NCBI GenBank assembly: GCA_910587295.1 | Contig: CAJULP010000016.1 | Location: 1 to 44,237 of the forward strand | Length of the DNA stretch: 44,237 nt | From: an uncultured Lachnospiraceae bacterium | GTDB taxonomy: Bacteria; Bacillota; Clostridia; Lachnospirales; Lachnospiraceae | Direction of reading: 5' to 3' | Shown: piece after piece, positions 23,681 through 31,254 of the stretch | Position numbering within the stretch: position 1 is the first letter of the stretch | Layout of the letters: each line of letters begins with the position of its first letter | Made by a program: the position numbers and the translations under genes | Notes under the pieces: model-generated | Told to the model about the DNA's origin: nothing | The model's input: only the letters and a program-made list of their open reading frames with translations | The model's database searches: none

Positions 23681-25075
23681 TCACACATACCTTTTTTCCA
23701 GAGGATTCCACACGCCCTTCACATAGCAGATCAAAAACAGCGCAAACAACAGCAGATTGTGAGCGATCATGCACGCCCAAGCTGAAATAAGCCCAAGTCC
23801 AAGAAGCTGTGTGCAGATAAACGTTCCCACAATGCGGACAAACCACATACCAATGATATTGTATACAAAAGGCGCTTTTGTTTTCCCTACGCCCATCATA
23901 AGCCCTTCAATTATAATAGAAAAGCCGTAAAAAGGCTCCGATACCGCCACCATGCGCAAAACCGTTGTTCCCAATGCGATCACTGCATCATGTGCGGAAA
24001 ACAGCCCCATCAAAACCGGCGCCGCTAAAAACAGGCAGGCGCCGGAGCCTATCATCAAAACAGTCTCAAGCGGGATAAACATGGCGGCAAGCCGTTTCAT
24101 GCGCTTCCCGTCATTAGCTCCGTATGCATTGCCGGCCAGGGTTGCCGCCGCAGTCTGCATCCCATATCCCGGAATATAAAATAAGGACTCTACTGTATTG
24201 GCGATGGTATGGGCCGCCGTGGACACCTCCCCCAGAGAATTGATCATAGCGGCAAACGCCACATACCCAAGAGAAGTTCCGAAGCGCTGCAGCATATTAG
24301 GGAAAGCCACCCTCATACAAGGCCTTAGGATTTCCATGTCCGGAGCAAACCTCTGACCTTTCGGAGAGATTGCCGGATGCTTCCAAAGAACCCATGTGAT
24401 ACAGATCCCGCCGACCGTAAACGCAATGGCGCTGGCAGCCGCCGCACCCACCACGCCAAGCCCTGCCCCCCACATGGTAACATGAAGGGAAGCTACTTTT
24501 ATCTGCCGTACAGGATAGATCAAAAGGAAATTAAGCGCCACATTGACCAGGTTCACCAGAAGGCCAATCTTCATCGGCGATTTGGTATCCCCCGCCGAAC
24601 GCAGCACCGTGCCAAAAATGATACTTGCCGTCCTTGGCAGCATAGGCAGATATAAGATCAGGAAATATGTGGATGCCATTTTCCGTATCCCGGGATCCAC
24701 CCGCATCCAGACAGGAATAACGCCGCTTAACGACACAGTCAGCACCGTAAAGACAACTCCCAAAACGCATGTAAGCAAGGCCGCCTGTGCAACTGCGCGT
24801 TTTGCGGCGGCCTGGTCTTTTGCTCCGTATGCTTTTGCTATGTAGGAAAGAAATCCTACGCCCACCGCGGAAATTGTACTGCCGATGAGCCAATTGACCG
24901 TTCCCGTGGAACCTACCGCCGCAGTCGCCTGTGTTCCAAGCGTTCCCACCATAGCCGTGTCAATGTACTGGACAGCCGTCTGCATAAGCTGCTCTAACAT
25001 CGTCGGCCAGGCCAGCGCAAGGATCGCGATGAGCGTGCCGCAGTCAAACAACCTGTGGAATACCTTATTTTTCAT
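23681..25075 (-). CDS. MATE-family multidrug efflux transporter
   Basis: About 464 residues with twelve predicted membrane helices and the two-fold repeat of MATE antiporters. The N-terminal half starts LAWPTMLEQLMQTAVQYIDTAMVG and the second half FPNMLQRFGTSLGYVAFAAMI, with the family-typical TAAHTIA and PGYGMQTAAATLAGNAYGA. It exports cationic compounds in exchange for Na+ or H+. ATG 25075 is preferred over 25093, whose upstream purine run is only two bases away. Either start lies at the end of the YcaQ-like gene, so the two are cotranscribed. Confidence 0.9.
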   Translation of the reverse strand: MKNKVFHRLFDCGTLIAILALAWPTMLEQLMQTAVQYIDTAMVGTLGTQATAAVGSTGTVNWLIGSTISAVGVGFLSYIAKAYGAKDQAAAKRAVAQAALLTCVLGVVFTVLTVSLSGVIPVWMRVDPGIRKMASTYFLILYLPMLPRTASIIFGTVLRSAGDTKSPMKIGLLVNLVNVALNFLLIYPVRQIKVASLHVTMWGAGLGVVGAAAASAIAFTVGGICITWVLWKHPAISPKGQRFAPDMEILRPCMRVAFPNMLQRFGTSLGYVAFAAMINSLGEVSTAAHTIANTVESLFYIPGYGMQTAAATLAGNAYGANDGKRMKRLAAMFIPLETVLMIGSGACLFLAAPVLMGLFSAHDAVIALGTTVLRMVAVSEPFYGFSIIIEGLMMGVGKTKAPFVYNIIGMWFVRIVGTFICTQLLGLGLISAWACMIAHNLLLFALFLICYVKGVWNPLEKRYV

Positions 25076-25080
25076 GCTGT

Positions 25081-26277
25081 CTATCCTCGCCATATCTCTT
25101 TACACTCATTAAACTTGGCAAACCTTTTCACGCACTGATCGATCTCATGAGACAGCTTCTTCGTCTGCCTTATCCCATCCTCAAACCAGATGTTTTTCAC
25201 AGTGAGTACACCCGCCTTTTTTTCCGCAACCGCCTCGATCCGCCCCACAAACCGCTCTCCACACAAAATAGGCAGCACATAAAACCCGTATTTGCGTTTT
25301 ACGGCAGGGGTATAGATTTCCCACCGGTAATCAAAGCCAAACAGCTCTTTGACCAGATTCCTGTCCCACAAAAAACAATCCAGCGGGGCAAGGAACTCAC
25401 AGCGGGATTTGTATGTTCCATCCATAAGGACCTGATCCATAAGCGGCAGATCCCCGGCATTGCAGTAAAGGCAGTTTTTGATCCCCTCCACCTGAATTTC
25501 CAGAATCTTTCCTTCTTCCAATAACTCCCTGAAGGCCCTGTTGCGCTCCGGGCTTTTTAATCCCCAGATGTTCAGCCACGCATCCGACGGACGGTTCCAC
25601 AAAAGCCCTGTTGCCGAGATCCGGCGCAGCACTCTCCATTTCAAATGCTCAAACTCATCCGGCAAAGGATCCGGCGCATCTAAAATCTTTGCCGGCACAT
25701 GATCCCCCGCAAGGGCATAGTATTTCCGGGCCCCCTGTTTATGATGGATCACCAGCTCCCCGGCAGAGTACAACTGCTCTAAAACCGCTCTCGCCGCCTT
25801 AGTCTTCCCGTGCCATTCACCACTCCAATGAATAGCAGAATGCCAGTGGATATCCCCCTCTATGGGAAGGTCATCGGAGCTGACCGGTCCGTTTCCGGCA
25901 ATGTAATTTTTTGCCTGTTCCTCTAACTTTGGAAGCTCCGGAAACTGCTTCCCGCACTTTCTTGCCGCCTCCCGGTACCGTTCAAAGTACGGCCAGTCTT
26001 CCATCGGAAGGATGGAAAGGTTTTTATCCGGAAAATCCAGAAGCAGACGGTCCTCATAAAGCAGTTCATATAACATTTTCTTAGTAAACCCCTTTACTCT
26101 TGACTGTAAGGTAAGCTCCGCATTTTTTCCACATGCGTCTACAGGATCAAACTGGATGCATCCCGCCTGGCGTACATACTCATACGCCCCCTGTTTCCCG
26201 ATAAATCTGTACTCCCCCAATAATCCCTGCTTTAAAAGCATAAACTGCCGTGCCTGACGGTTCGTCAACCCAATCAT
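25081..26277 (-). CDS. YcaQ/AlkX-like DNA glycosylase (winged-helix DNA-binding)
   Basis: 398 residues. It matches the HTH_42/YcaQ family: catalytic QxD in GCIQFDPVD (Gln42, Asp44), winged-helix segments in the middle (VLRRISATGLLWNRP) and the family signature EFLAPLDCFLWDRNLVKELFGFDYRWEIYTP near the C-terminus. YcaQ opens DNA interstrand crosslinks and removes bulky N-alkyl purines. ATG 26277 was chosen because GGGGGAT precedes it; a longer frame to 26445 overlaps the neighbouring kinase. Coupling to a MATE exporter suggests a shared response to a DNA-damaging compound (inference). Confidence 0.88.
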   Translation of the reverse strand: MIGLTNRQARQFMLLKQGLLGEYRFIGKQGAYEYVRQAGCIQFDPVDACGKNAELTLQSRVKGFTKKMLYELLYEDRLLLDFPDKNLSILPMEDWPYFERYREAARKCGKQFPELPKLEEQAKNYIAGNGPVSSDDLPIEGDIHWHSAIHWSGEWHGKTKAARAVLEQLYSAGELVIHHKQGARKYYALAGDHVPAKILDAPDPLPDEFEHLKWRVLRRISATGLLWNRPSDAWLNIWGLKSPERNRAFRELLEEGKILEIQVEGIKNCLYCNAGDLPLMDQVLMDGTYKSRCEFLAPLDCFLWDRNLVKELFGFDYRWEIYTPAVKRKYGFYVLPILCGERFVGRIEAVAEKKAGVLTVKNIWFEDGIRQTKKLSHEIDQCVKRFAKFNECKEIWRG

Positions 26278-26309
26278 CCTTATCCCCCACCCTGTCGGAT
26301 CTGTCGTCT

Positions 26310-27968
26310 CTATTGAAGCTGCCGGTACAAGATCTCCTGCAGATGTTCCGGCTCCACGGGCTTTGAAATGTGCTCGTTCATCCCTGCTTCCTTCGCCATC
26401 CGCACGTCCTCCACAAAAGCATCCGCCGTCATGGCAACAATCCACACCTTTGCCGCATCTTCCCTGCTCATCTGCCGGATCCGTCTGGCCGCCTCATACC
26501 CGTCCATCACCGGCATATGGATATCCATAAAAATGATGTCAAAATAACCCTCCGGAGAATTTCCAAACTTCTCCACAGCCTGAGCTCCGTCATCCGCTAC
26601 TTCTACCTGCACACCCGTCATCGACAAAAGCTCCACGGCAATTTCCTGATTCAGTGCAATATCTTCCACCAAAAGGACTCTGTATGCACTGTAGTCCTTT
26701 TTCCGGTCCGCACTCCTGTCATCTCCCTGGACGCTGCCCACCAGGTCAGACAAAGCGCCTAACAGCCTGCTTTTAAATAACGGACAGGGAACAAAGGCAT
26801 TCACGCCAGCCCTTGTGGCCCGGTATTCAATCTGCGCCCAATCCGCTTCCGATACCAGGATCACCGGGAACTCCCGCCCTGCCAGCTGGCGTACATGGGA
26901 AACCAGATTTAATGACGGCATATCCGGCAGCTCATCCCCTACAAGCATGGCACAGGGCATATGTTCTTCATACTGAGCCTCCGTCAGCCATGTGACCGCC
27001 TGGGAGCCGCTCTCCTGATGTACCGGGGAAAGCCCGCCTTCTTTTAAATACTCCGCGATCTGCAGCGCTTTTACTTTTTCACTTTCCACAATCAGCACCG
27101 TCTCTCCAACAGGCAGATTTAACAGCGCTTCTTTCTTCGGAGAAATGGCGATCGGAACCTTCACGGTAAAGCAGCTCCCTGCGCCTTCCTCGCTTTCCAC
27201 CGTAATCTGTCCGCCCATCCGTTCCACCAAATTTTTCACAATGGACATACCAAGCCCGGTGCCTTCTATTTTACTGGTAACATCATTGTGCACCCGCTCA
27301 AAAGGCACAAAGATGCGCTCCAGAAATTCACTGCTCATACCGATCCCGTTATCCTGGCACTGGAAATCCAGCCACACATATGGAAGGGCTGTTTTCTCCG
27401 CCATGCCGCCTTCCTCCGGATACTGGGAAAACCGCGCTATGATCTCACCTTTTTCCTGCGTGTACTTTACCGCATTGCCAATGATATTCACCAAGATCTG
27501 GCGCAGATGAAGCGGATCGCCAAGCAGAGCCTCCTCCTCGATCCGCCCAATCTCAATCCGCAGATCCTGTTCCTTCTGGACTGCCTGCGGCCGAACGATC
27601 ACCGAAACATCGTGGATCAGGTCCGCAAGGGAAAACAGCTCCTCGTTCAATACCAGCCTTCCGCTGTCGATCCTCGACATATCCAGTACGTCATTCACTA
27701 AACTCATCAGATGCGCGGACGCCGTGTGTATTTTATTTAAACAGTCCTGTACCCGGGATTTTTCATCAATATGTGACAAACCAATAGACGTCATACCCAT
27801 GATCGCATTCATGGGTGTCCGGATATCGTGGGACATATTGGATAAAAAACGGCTCTTTGACCGGTTCACTTCTTCCGCCGAATGCAGCTTTTCCTCCAGG
27901 ATCTTTATCTGTCTCTCCAAATCCTCAATCTGCTGTTTTTGTTCTTTCACAAGCTTTAAATTTTCCAT
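26310..27968 (-). CDS. Soluble hybrid histidine kinase with pseudo-receiver and receiver
   Basis: 552 residues without membrane segments. Order: N-terminal coiled coil (1-40), HisKA with SNMSHDIRTPMNAI (His47), HATPase (NIIGNAVKY, DNGIGM, GTGLGMSIV), a receiver-like domain (~290-400) and a canonical C-terminal receiver (~435-552, IIFMDIHMPVMDGYEAA, Lys in HISKPVE). In the first receiver the phospho-acceptor position is Gly (AMLVGDELPD), so it is probably structural or regulatory only. Input must come from another protein through the coiled coil. It has its own promoter at 28030-28059. Confidence 0.88.
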   Translation of the reverse strand: MENLKLVKEQKQQIEDLERQIKILEEKLHSAEEVNRSKSRFLSNMSHDIRTPMNAIMGMTSIGLSHIDEKSRVQDCLNKIHTASAHLMSLVNDVLDMSRIDSGRLVLNEELFSLADLIHDVSVIVRPQAVQKEQDLRIEIGRIEEEALLGDPLHLRQILVNIIGNAVKYTQEKGEIIARFSQYPEEGGMAEKTALPYVWLDFQCQDNGIGMSSEFLERIFVPFERVHNDVTSKIEGTGLGMSIVKNLVERMGGQITVESEEGAGSCFTVKVPIAISPKKEALLNLPVGETVLIVESEKVKALQIAEYLKEGGLSPVHQESGSQAVTWLTEAQYEEHMPCAMLVGDELPDMPSLNLVSHVRQLAGREFPVILVSEADWAQIEYRATRAGVNAFVPCPLFKSRLLGALSDLVGSVQGDDRSADRKKDYSAYRVLLVEDIALNQEIAVELLSMTGVQVEVADDGAQAVEKFGNSPEGYFDIIFMDIHMPVMDGYEAARRIRQMSREDAAKVWIVAMTADAFVEDVRMAKEAGMNEHISKPVEPEHLQEILYRQLQ

Positions 27969-28029
27969 ACCGTAATCATATCCTTTATGATAAAGGTTTC
28001 CACCTGCCTATTTTATTCTATACAAAACG

Positions 28030-28059
28030 ATTATAGCATAGCCTGCGTGCAGATTCCAA
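28030..28059 (-). promoter_or_regulatory. Promoter of the hybrid kinase
   Basis: On the minus strand TTGGAA (28059-28054), 18 bp, TATAAT (28035-28030), about 60 bp before the start. Confidence 0.65.
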
Positions 28060-28156
28060 TTCTATATGCCGAAATCTTTTCCGCGGGTTCATCGTAAATG
28101 AAGATCTAAGATTTTCAAACTGTTCGGGCAAAATTAGTAGAATTAATCTATCAAGA

Positions 28157-29440
28157 TCATTCCGGAACGGGCAGATACAAAAACAGGTTAAACTCCCCTT
28201 CCCTTTGCTCAATCTCCATGCTCCCGCCATACTTTTTCACGATTTCCTGTATACTCCTTAAGCCAAACCCGTGATTTCGGGCATCCTTTTTCGTGGTACC
28301 CGGCAGCACGCCTTTCCCGCCGGGTACCAATTCCCTGACCGGACAGGCATTCTTAATATTTACTGCCAGGATTCCTTTTCCAGCCCTGGCATCTAAGTAA
28401 ATTTCCCTCATGGATTCCTCCAGCGCCCCGCACCCCTCCACCGCATTATCCAGCGCATTGGCAAAGACCGCACAAAGATCCGCCTTTTCAAAGGGAAGTT
28501 CCCCCGGGATATCCGCCTTAGCGTGAAACCGGATCCCCTTTTGCCGCATCAGCCCTTCCTTGGCCGTCAGCACCGCATTCACCGTCACATCTCCGCACCA
28601 GGTGACCACCTGGCCGAAGGCAGGCTGATCCATCATGCCCTTCACATAGTCATCTTTTTGAGAAGCCGGCAGAGCAAGAAGGGTCTGGAGGTGGTTTGCT
28701 AAGTCATGGCGCAGCCTGCGGATCTCAAATTGCTGCTGTTCCATGGCTTCATAATATCTTTGGTTTTGATTTGCCAGCAGATTTTTCCTTTCCAGCCTCT
28801 GTTGCTTCTCCAAAACCGTCAGCGCACGCAAAAGCCCTATAAAGGACACGATCACCACCAAAAACAAGACCGAATCTGCAACCAGGATGCTTTCAAACTT
28901 CACAAACGGACTGGTCAACAAAATCACGGAAAACATGATCCCTATGGGGGAAAATGTCAAAAACAGCATAAGCCTCCAGAGCGGTTTAGAAAGTTCAAAG
29001 TCTTTATCCGTCTTCCGGAAACGAATGGTCAGATACAGAACCACTGCAAAAAACAGCCTGCCTGCCAGATACATGTCCGCATAAAACCGATCCATTCCAA
29101 ATATATGGGCCCAATACGCCACACAATTATCCCAAAACCCGTTAAACGCATAAACCGTGCTGGAAAACATCAGTCCCAGCGTCAGTTTCTTAAGTCCGGT
29201 TCCCCTGCAGGTAATCCACAAAAGCAGCAGAAAGATCAGAAGACTGAGAGAAAGATTATCGATATCACCGACAAAAATGATCATGATGCATGCCTGCCAG
29301 CAGTTGAAATGCAGCAGGGCCTTGCACCACCATTTTTCTTTTACCCGGATCAGCCTGGTCAAGACAAAGTATAGAAAAAACGCTGCAGCTACTCCCAGGC
29401 CGCTGAGCATAAGATTTTTAACGGATTCCCCGGCGCTCAT
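28157..29440 (-). CDS. GHKL sensor histidine kinase, six-helix membrane sensor
   Basis: 427 residues, AgrC-like. Hydrophobic helices cover ~12-30, 45-60, 64-80, 125-140, 157-177 and 188-210, followed by a coiled coil, H-box RLRHDLANHLQTLL (His245), N-box FANALDNAVEGC and G-box NHGFGLRSIQEIV. It senses an extracellular or membrane signal and phosphorylates the regulator encoded just upstream. The start overlaps that regulator's stop (ATGA). The adjacent BceAB-like transporter suggests a peptide-antibiotic stimulus, possibly sensed through the transporter. Confidence 0.9.
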   Translation of the reverse strand: MSAGESVKNLMLSGLGVAAAFFLYFVLTRLIRVKEKWWCKALLHFNCWQACIMIIFVGDIDNLSLSLLIFLLLLWITCRGTGLKKLTLGLMFSSTVYAFNGFWDNCVAYWAHIFGMDRFYADMYLAGRLFFAVVLYLTIRFRKTDKDFELSKPLWRLMLFLTFSPIGIMFSVILLTSPFVKFESILVADSVLFLVVIVSFIGLLRALTVLEKQQRLERKNLLANQNQRYYEAMEQQQFEIRRLRHDLANHLQTLLALPASQKDDYVKGMMDQPAFGQVVTWCGDVTVNAVLTAKEGLMRQKGIRFHAKADIPGELPFEKADLCAVFANALDNAVEGCGALEESMREIYLDARAGKGILAVNIKNACPVRELVPGGKGVLPGTTKKDARNHGFGLRSIQEIVKKYGGSMEIEQREGEFNLFLYLPVPE

Positions 29441-30165
29441 CCTTTATCTCCTTCCAGCATGGCTTTTGCCAGCTTTACCACAGCTTCCTCTTTCATGGCT
29501 CGGCTCATGGGGATATCTTCCCCATCCATGGTGACGCTTTCCCCGCCAATGCGGGTAACCCGCCCCGGGTTTACCAGATACCGCTGGTGTACCCGCACAA
29601 ACACGCCAAAAAGCTGCTCCTCCACTTCATCCAGCTTTCCGTAAAAGGTATGGGTAAGACGTCCTTCCTGTCCTGCACAGACTACATTCACCTTTCTTTT
29701 ATCACTGTAAAAATAGGAAATTCCCGATAACGGAAGGCGGTAAGTTCCTTCCGGGTTTTTAAAGGAAAAGGTTCTTTCCCTTCCGTCAAAGATCTGCCTG
29801 CGCACCCGCTTTAACACCTCCGAAAGCTTCTGCGTTTCCGCCGGCTTGATCACATAGTCAAGGGCATTTACCTTGTAGCCTTCAAACACATAATCGGGAT
29901 ACCCAGTCACAAATACAAGACAGATTTCCCGGTCAAATTCCCGGATCTGCTCCGCTGCTTCCATTCCGTTCATGCCCTTCATCTCCACGTCAAGGAATAA
30001 CAAGTCAATTTCACCCGGGTGCTTCTTCAGCCAGCGCACTGCGCTCTCCCCTGTTGAAAACTCATAAACAATCTGTTCTGATTCTTCCCTGATCACCTTT
30101 TCCAGCCCGAAACGCAAGGCATCCCTGGCCTCCTGCTGGTCATCACAAATTCCGATCCGAAGCAT
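29437..30165 (-). CDS. LytTR-family response regulator
   Basis: 242 residues. Receiver with DDQ (8-10), Asp59 in LLFLDVEMKGMNG and Lys in DYVIKPAE; LytTR DNA-binding domain ~135-235 (LPLSGISYFYSDKRKVNVV, VFVRVHQRYLVNPGRV). ATG 30165 was chosen because GAGGG lies six bases upstream and MLRIGICDD is the usual start. It is paired with the kinase downstream and divergent from the ABC genes at 30447. The intergenic repeats match LytTR-type sites. Confidence 0.92.
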   Translation of the reverse strand: MLRIGICDDQQEARDALRFGLEKVIREESEQIVYEFSTGESAVRWLKKHPGEIDLLFLDVEMKGMNGMEAAEQIREFDREICLVFVTGYPDYVFEGYKVNALDYVIKPAETQKLSEVLKRVRRQIFDGRERTFSFKNPEGTYRLPLSGISYFYSDKRKVNVVCAGQEGRLTHTFYGKLDEVEEQLFGVFVRVHQRYLVNPGRVTRIGGESVTMDGEDIPMSRAMKEEAVVKLAKAMLEGDKG

Positions 30166-30235
30166 ATTATCCCTCATTTCCGCACATGCTTTTTGCACGC
30201 ATCCCACTAAAGCTGCCCGCAAAACATTTTTTATC

Positions 30236-30264
30236 ATCATAACATGATTTAAAACCTCAAACAA
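30236..30264 (-). promoter_or_regulatory. Promoter of the regulator-kinase operon
   Basis: On the minus strand TTGTTT (30264-30259), 17 bp, TATGAT (30241-30236), about 70 bp before the start. Confidence 0.65.
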
Positions 30265-30301
30265 TCCTGCCGGCCAAGAGAAATTTTTTCACTCCGCCAA
30301 A

Positions 30302-30381
30302 CGTTACAAAATCCCTGCAAAACTTTACAATCCCTGCAATCTCTTTCCAAACATTACAAAAATACCGCTTAATATGACAAC
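30302..30381. promoter_or_regulatory. Array of four LytTR-like half sites, two pairs 21 bp apart
   Basis: TTACAA at 30304 and 30325 (21 bp), TTACAA at 30354 and TGACAA at 30375 (21 bp). Read on the minus strand the first three are TTGTAACGTTT, TTGTAAAGTTT and TTGTAATGTTT, that is TTGTAA-N-GTTT; the fourth is degraded. AgrA-type LytTR proteins bind nine-base direct repeats spaced 21 bp centre to centre. The last site sits just upstream of the weak -35 of the ABC promoter, the position of an activator. Confidence 0.7.
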
Positions 30382-30385
30382 CCTT

Positions 30386-30414
30386 TTTCCGGCTTTCTTT
30401 TTCTTTGCTACACT
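30386..30414 (+). promoter_or_regulatory. Promoter of the BceAB-like transporter, weak -35
   Basis: TACACT (30409-30414) makes a fair -10. The hexamer 17 bp upstream is TTTCCG, a poor -35, consistent with dependence on an activator bound at the array to its left. Confidence 0.5.
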
Positions 30415-30446
30415 AATAAAAAAGAAAGTTAAAGGAGAAATAAACC

Positions 30447-31250
30447 ATGTTATATGTAAAAAATCTTCACAAATCATACCAGAGTGGAAACAAATCTTAT
30501 CCCGTGCTTAAGGGAATTGACCTGTCCGTTGCCGATCAGGAATTTGTAGCGGTCATGGGGCCTTCCGGTTCCGGCAAAAGCACACTGCTAAACTGCATTT
30601 CCTGCTATATTCCCTTTGAAGAGGGAACCATTACCTTAGGCGGGCAGGAACTGAAAGGACTTTCCGAAAACGGCCTTGCCAAGACCCGCAATGAAAAGCT
30701 GGGTTTTGTGTTCCAGGATTTCATGCTTCTTGACGGCCTGACCGTAAGGGAAAATATTTTGGTTCCCCGGATCATCCAGGGGAAGGTGGATTCAGAGGCG
30801 GAACGTCTTGCCGACAGACTTTTAGCCCTTTTTGGCATTGACCATATTGCCGGAAAATATCCTGCTGAGGTCTCCGGTGGGGAACGGCAGCGGACTGCGG
30901 TGGCACGAAGCCTTATCAATCAGCCCCTTTTGATCCTTGCGGATGAGCCTACCGGGAACCTTGACAGTAAATCCAGCCGGGCCGTCATTGAATCTTTTGA
31001 AAATGCCCGGGAAAAATTGGGGGCTTCTATTTTTATGGTCACCCATGACAGCTTTGCCGCTTCCTTCTGCGACCGCGTGATTTTGCTTAAGGACGGGATG
31101 GTATACGACACATTAACTGCCGATACCGCCCTTTCCGGCATAGCCCCAGAAGAAAAACGGAGTGCTTTTCAAGACCGCCTTTTAGACGCAATCCGGAAAA
31201 TGAGCAGCATGGAACCTGAAACCAATAGCCAGAACAAGGGAAGGAAGTGA
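30447..31250 (+). CDS. ABC transporter ATP-binding protein, BceA-like
   Basis: 267 residues. Walker A GPSGSGKST (38-46), Q-loop FVFQDFMLLDGLTVREN, signature VSGGERQRTAVAR (~143) and Walker B LILADEPTGNLDS. Together these are the MacB/BceA subfamily pattern. It powers the permease four bp downstream. Such pairs remove or sense bacitracin-type and lantibiotic peptides. AAAGGAG precedes the ATG. The TTACAA array upstream suggests induction by the divergent LytTR regulator. Confidence 0.92.
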   Translation: MLYVKNLHKSYQSGNKSYPVLKGIDLSVADQEFVAVMGPSGSGKSTLLNCISCYIPFEEGTITLGGQELKGLSENGLAKTRNEKLGFVFQDFMLLDGLTVRENILVPRIIQGKVDSEAERLADRLLALFGIDHIAGKYPAEVSGGERQRTAVARSLINQPLLILADEPTGNLDSKSSRAVIESFENAREKLGASIFMVTHDSFAASFCDRVILLKDGMVYDTLTADTALSGIAPEEKRSAFQDRLLDAIRKMSSMEPETNSQNKGRK

Positions 31251-31254
31251 TCTT

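Noticed and set aside
28706..29374. 222-codon plus-strand ORF opposite the GHKL kinase
   Set aside because: Gln/Lys/His-rich shadow of hydrophobic coding sequence on the other strand.
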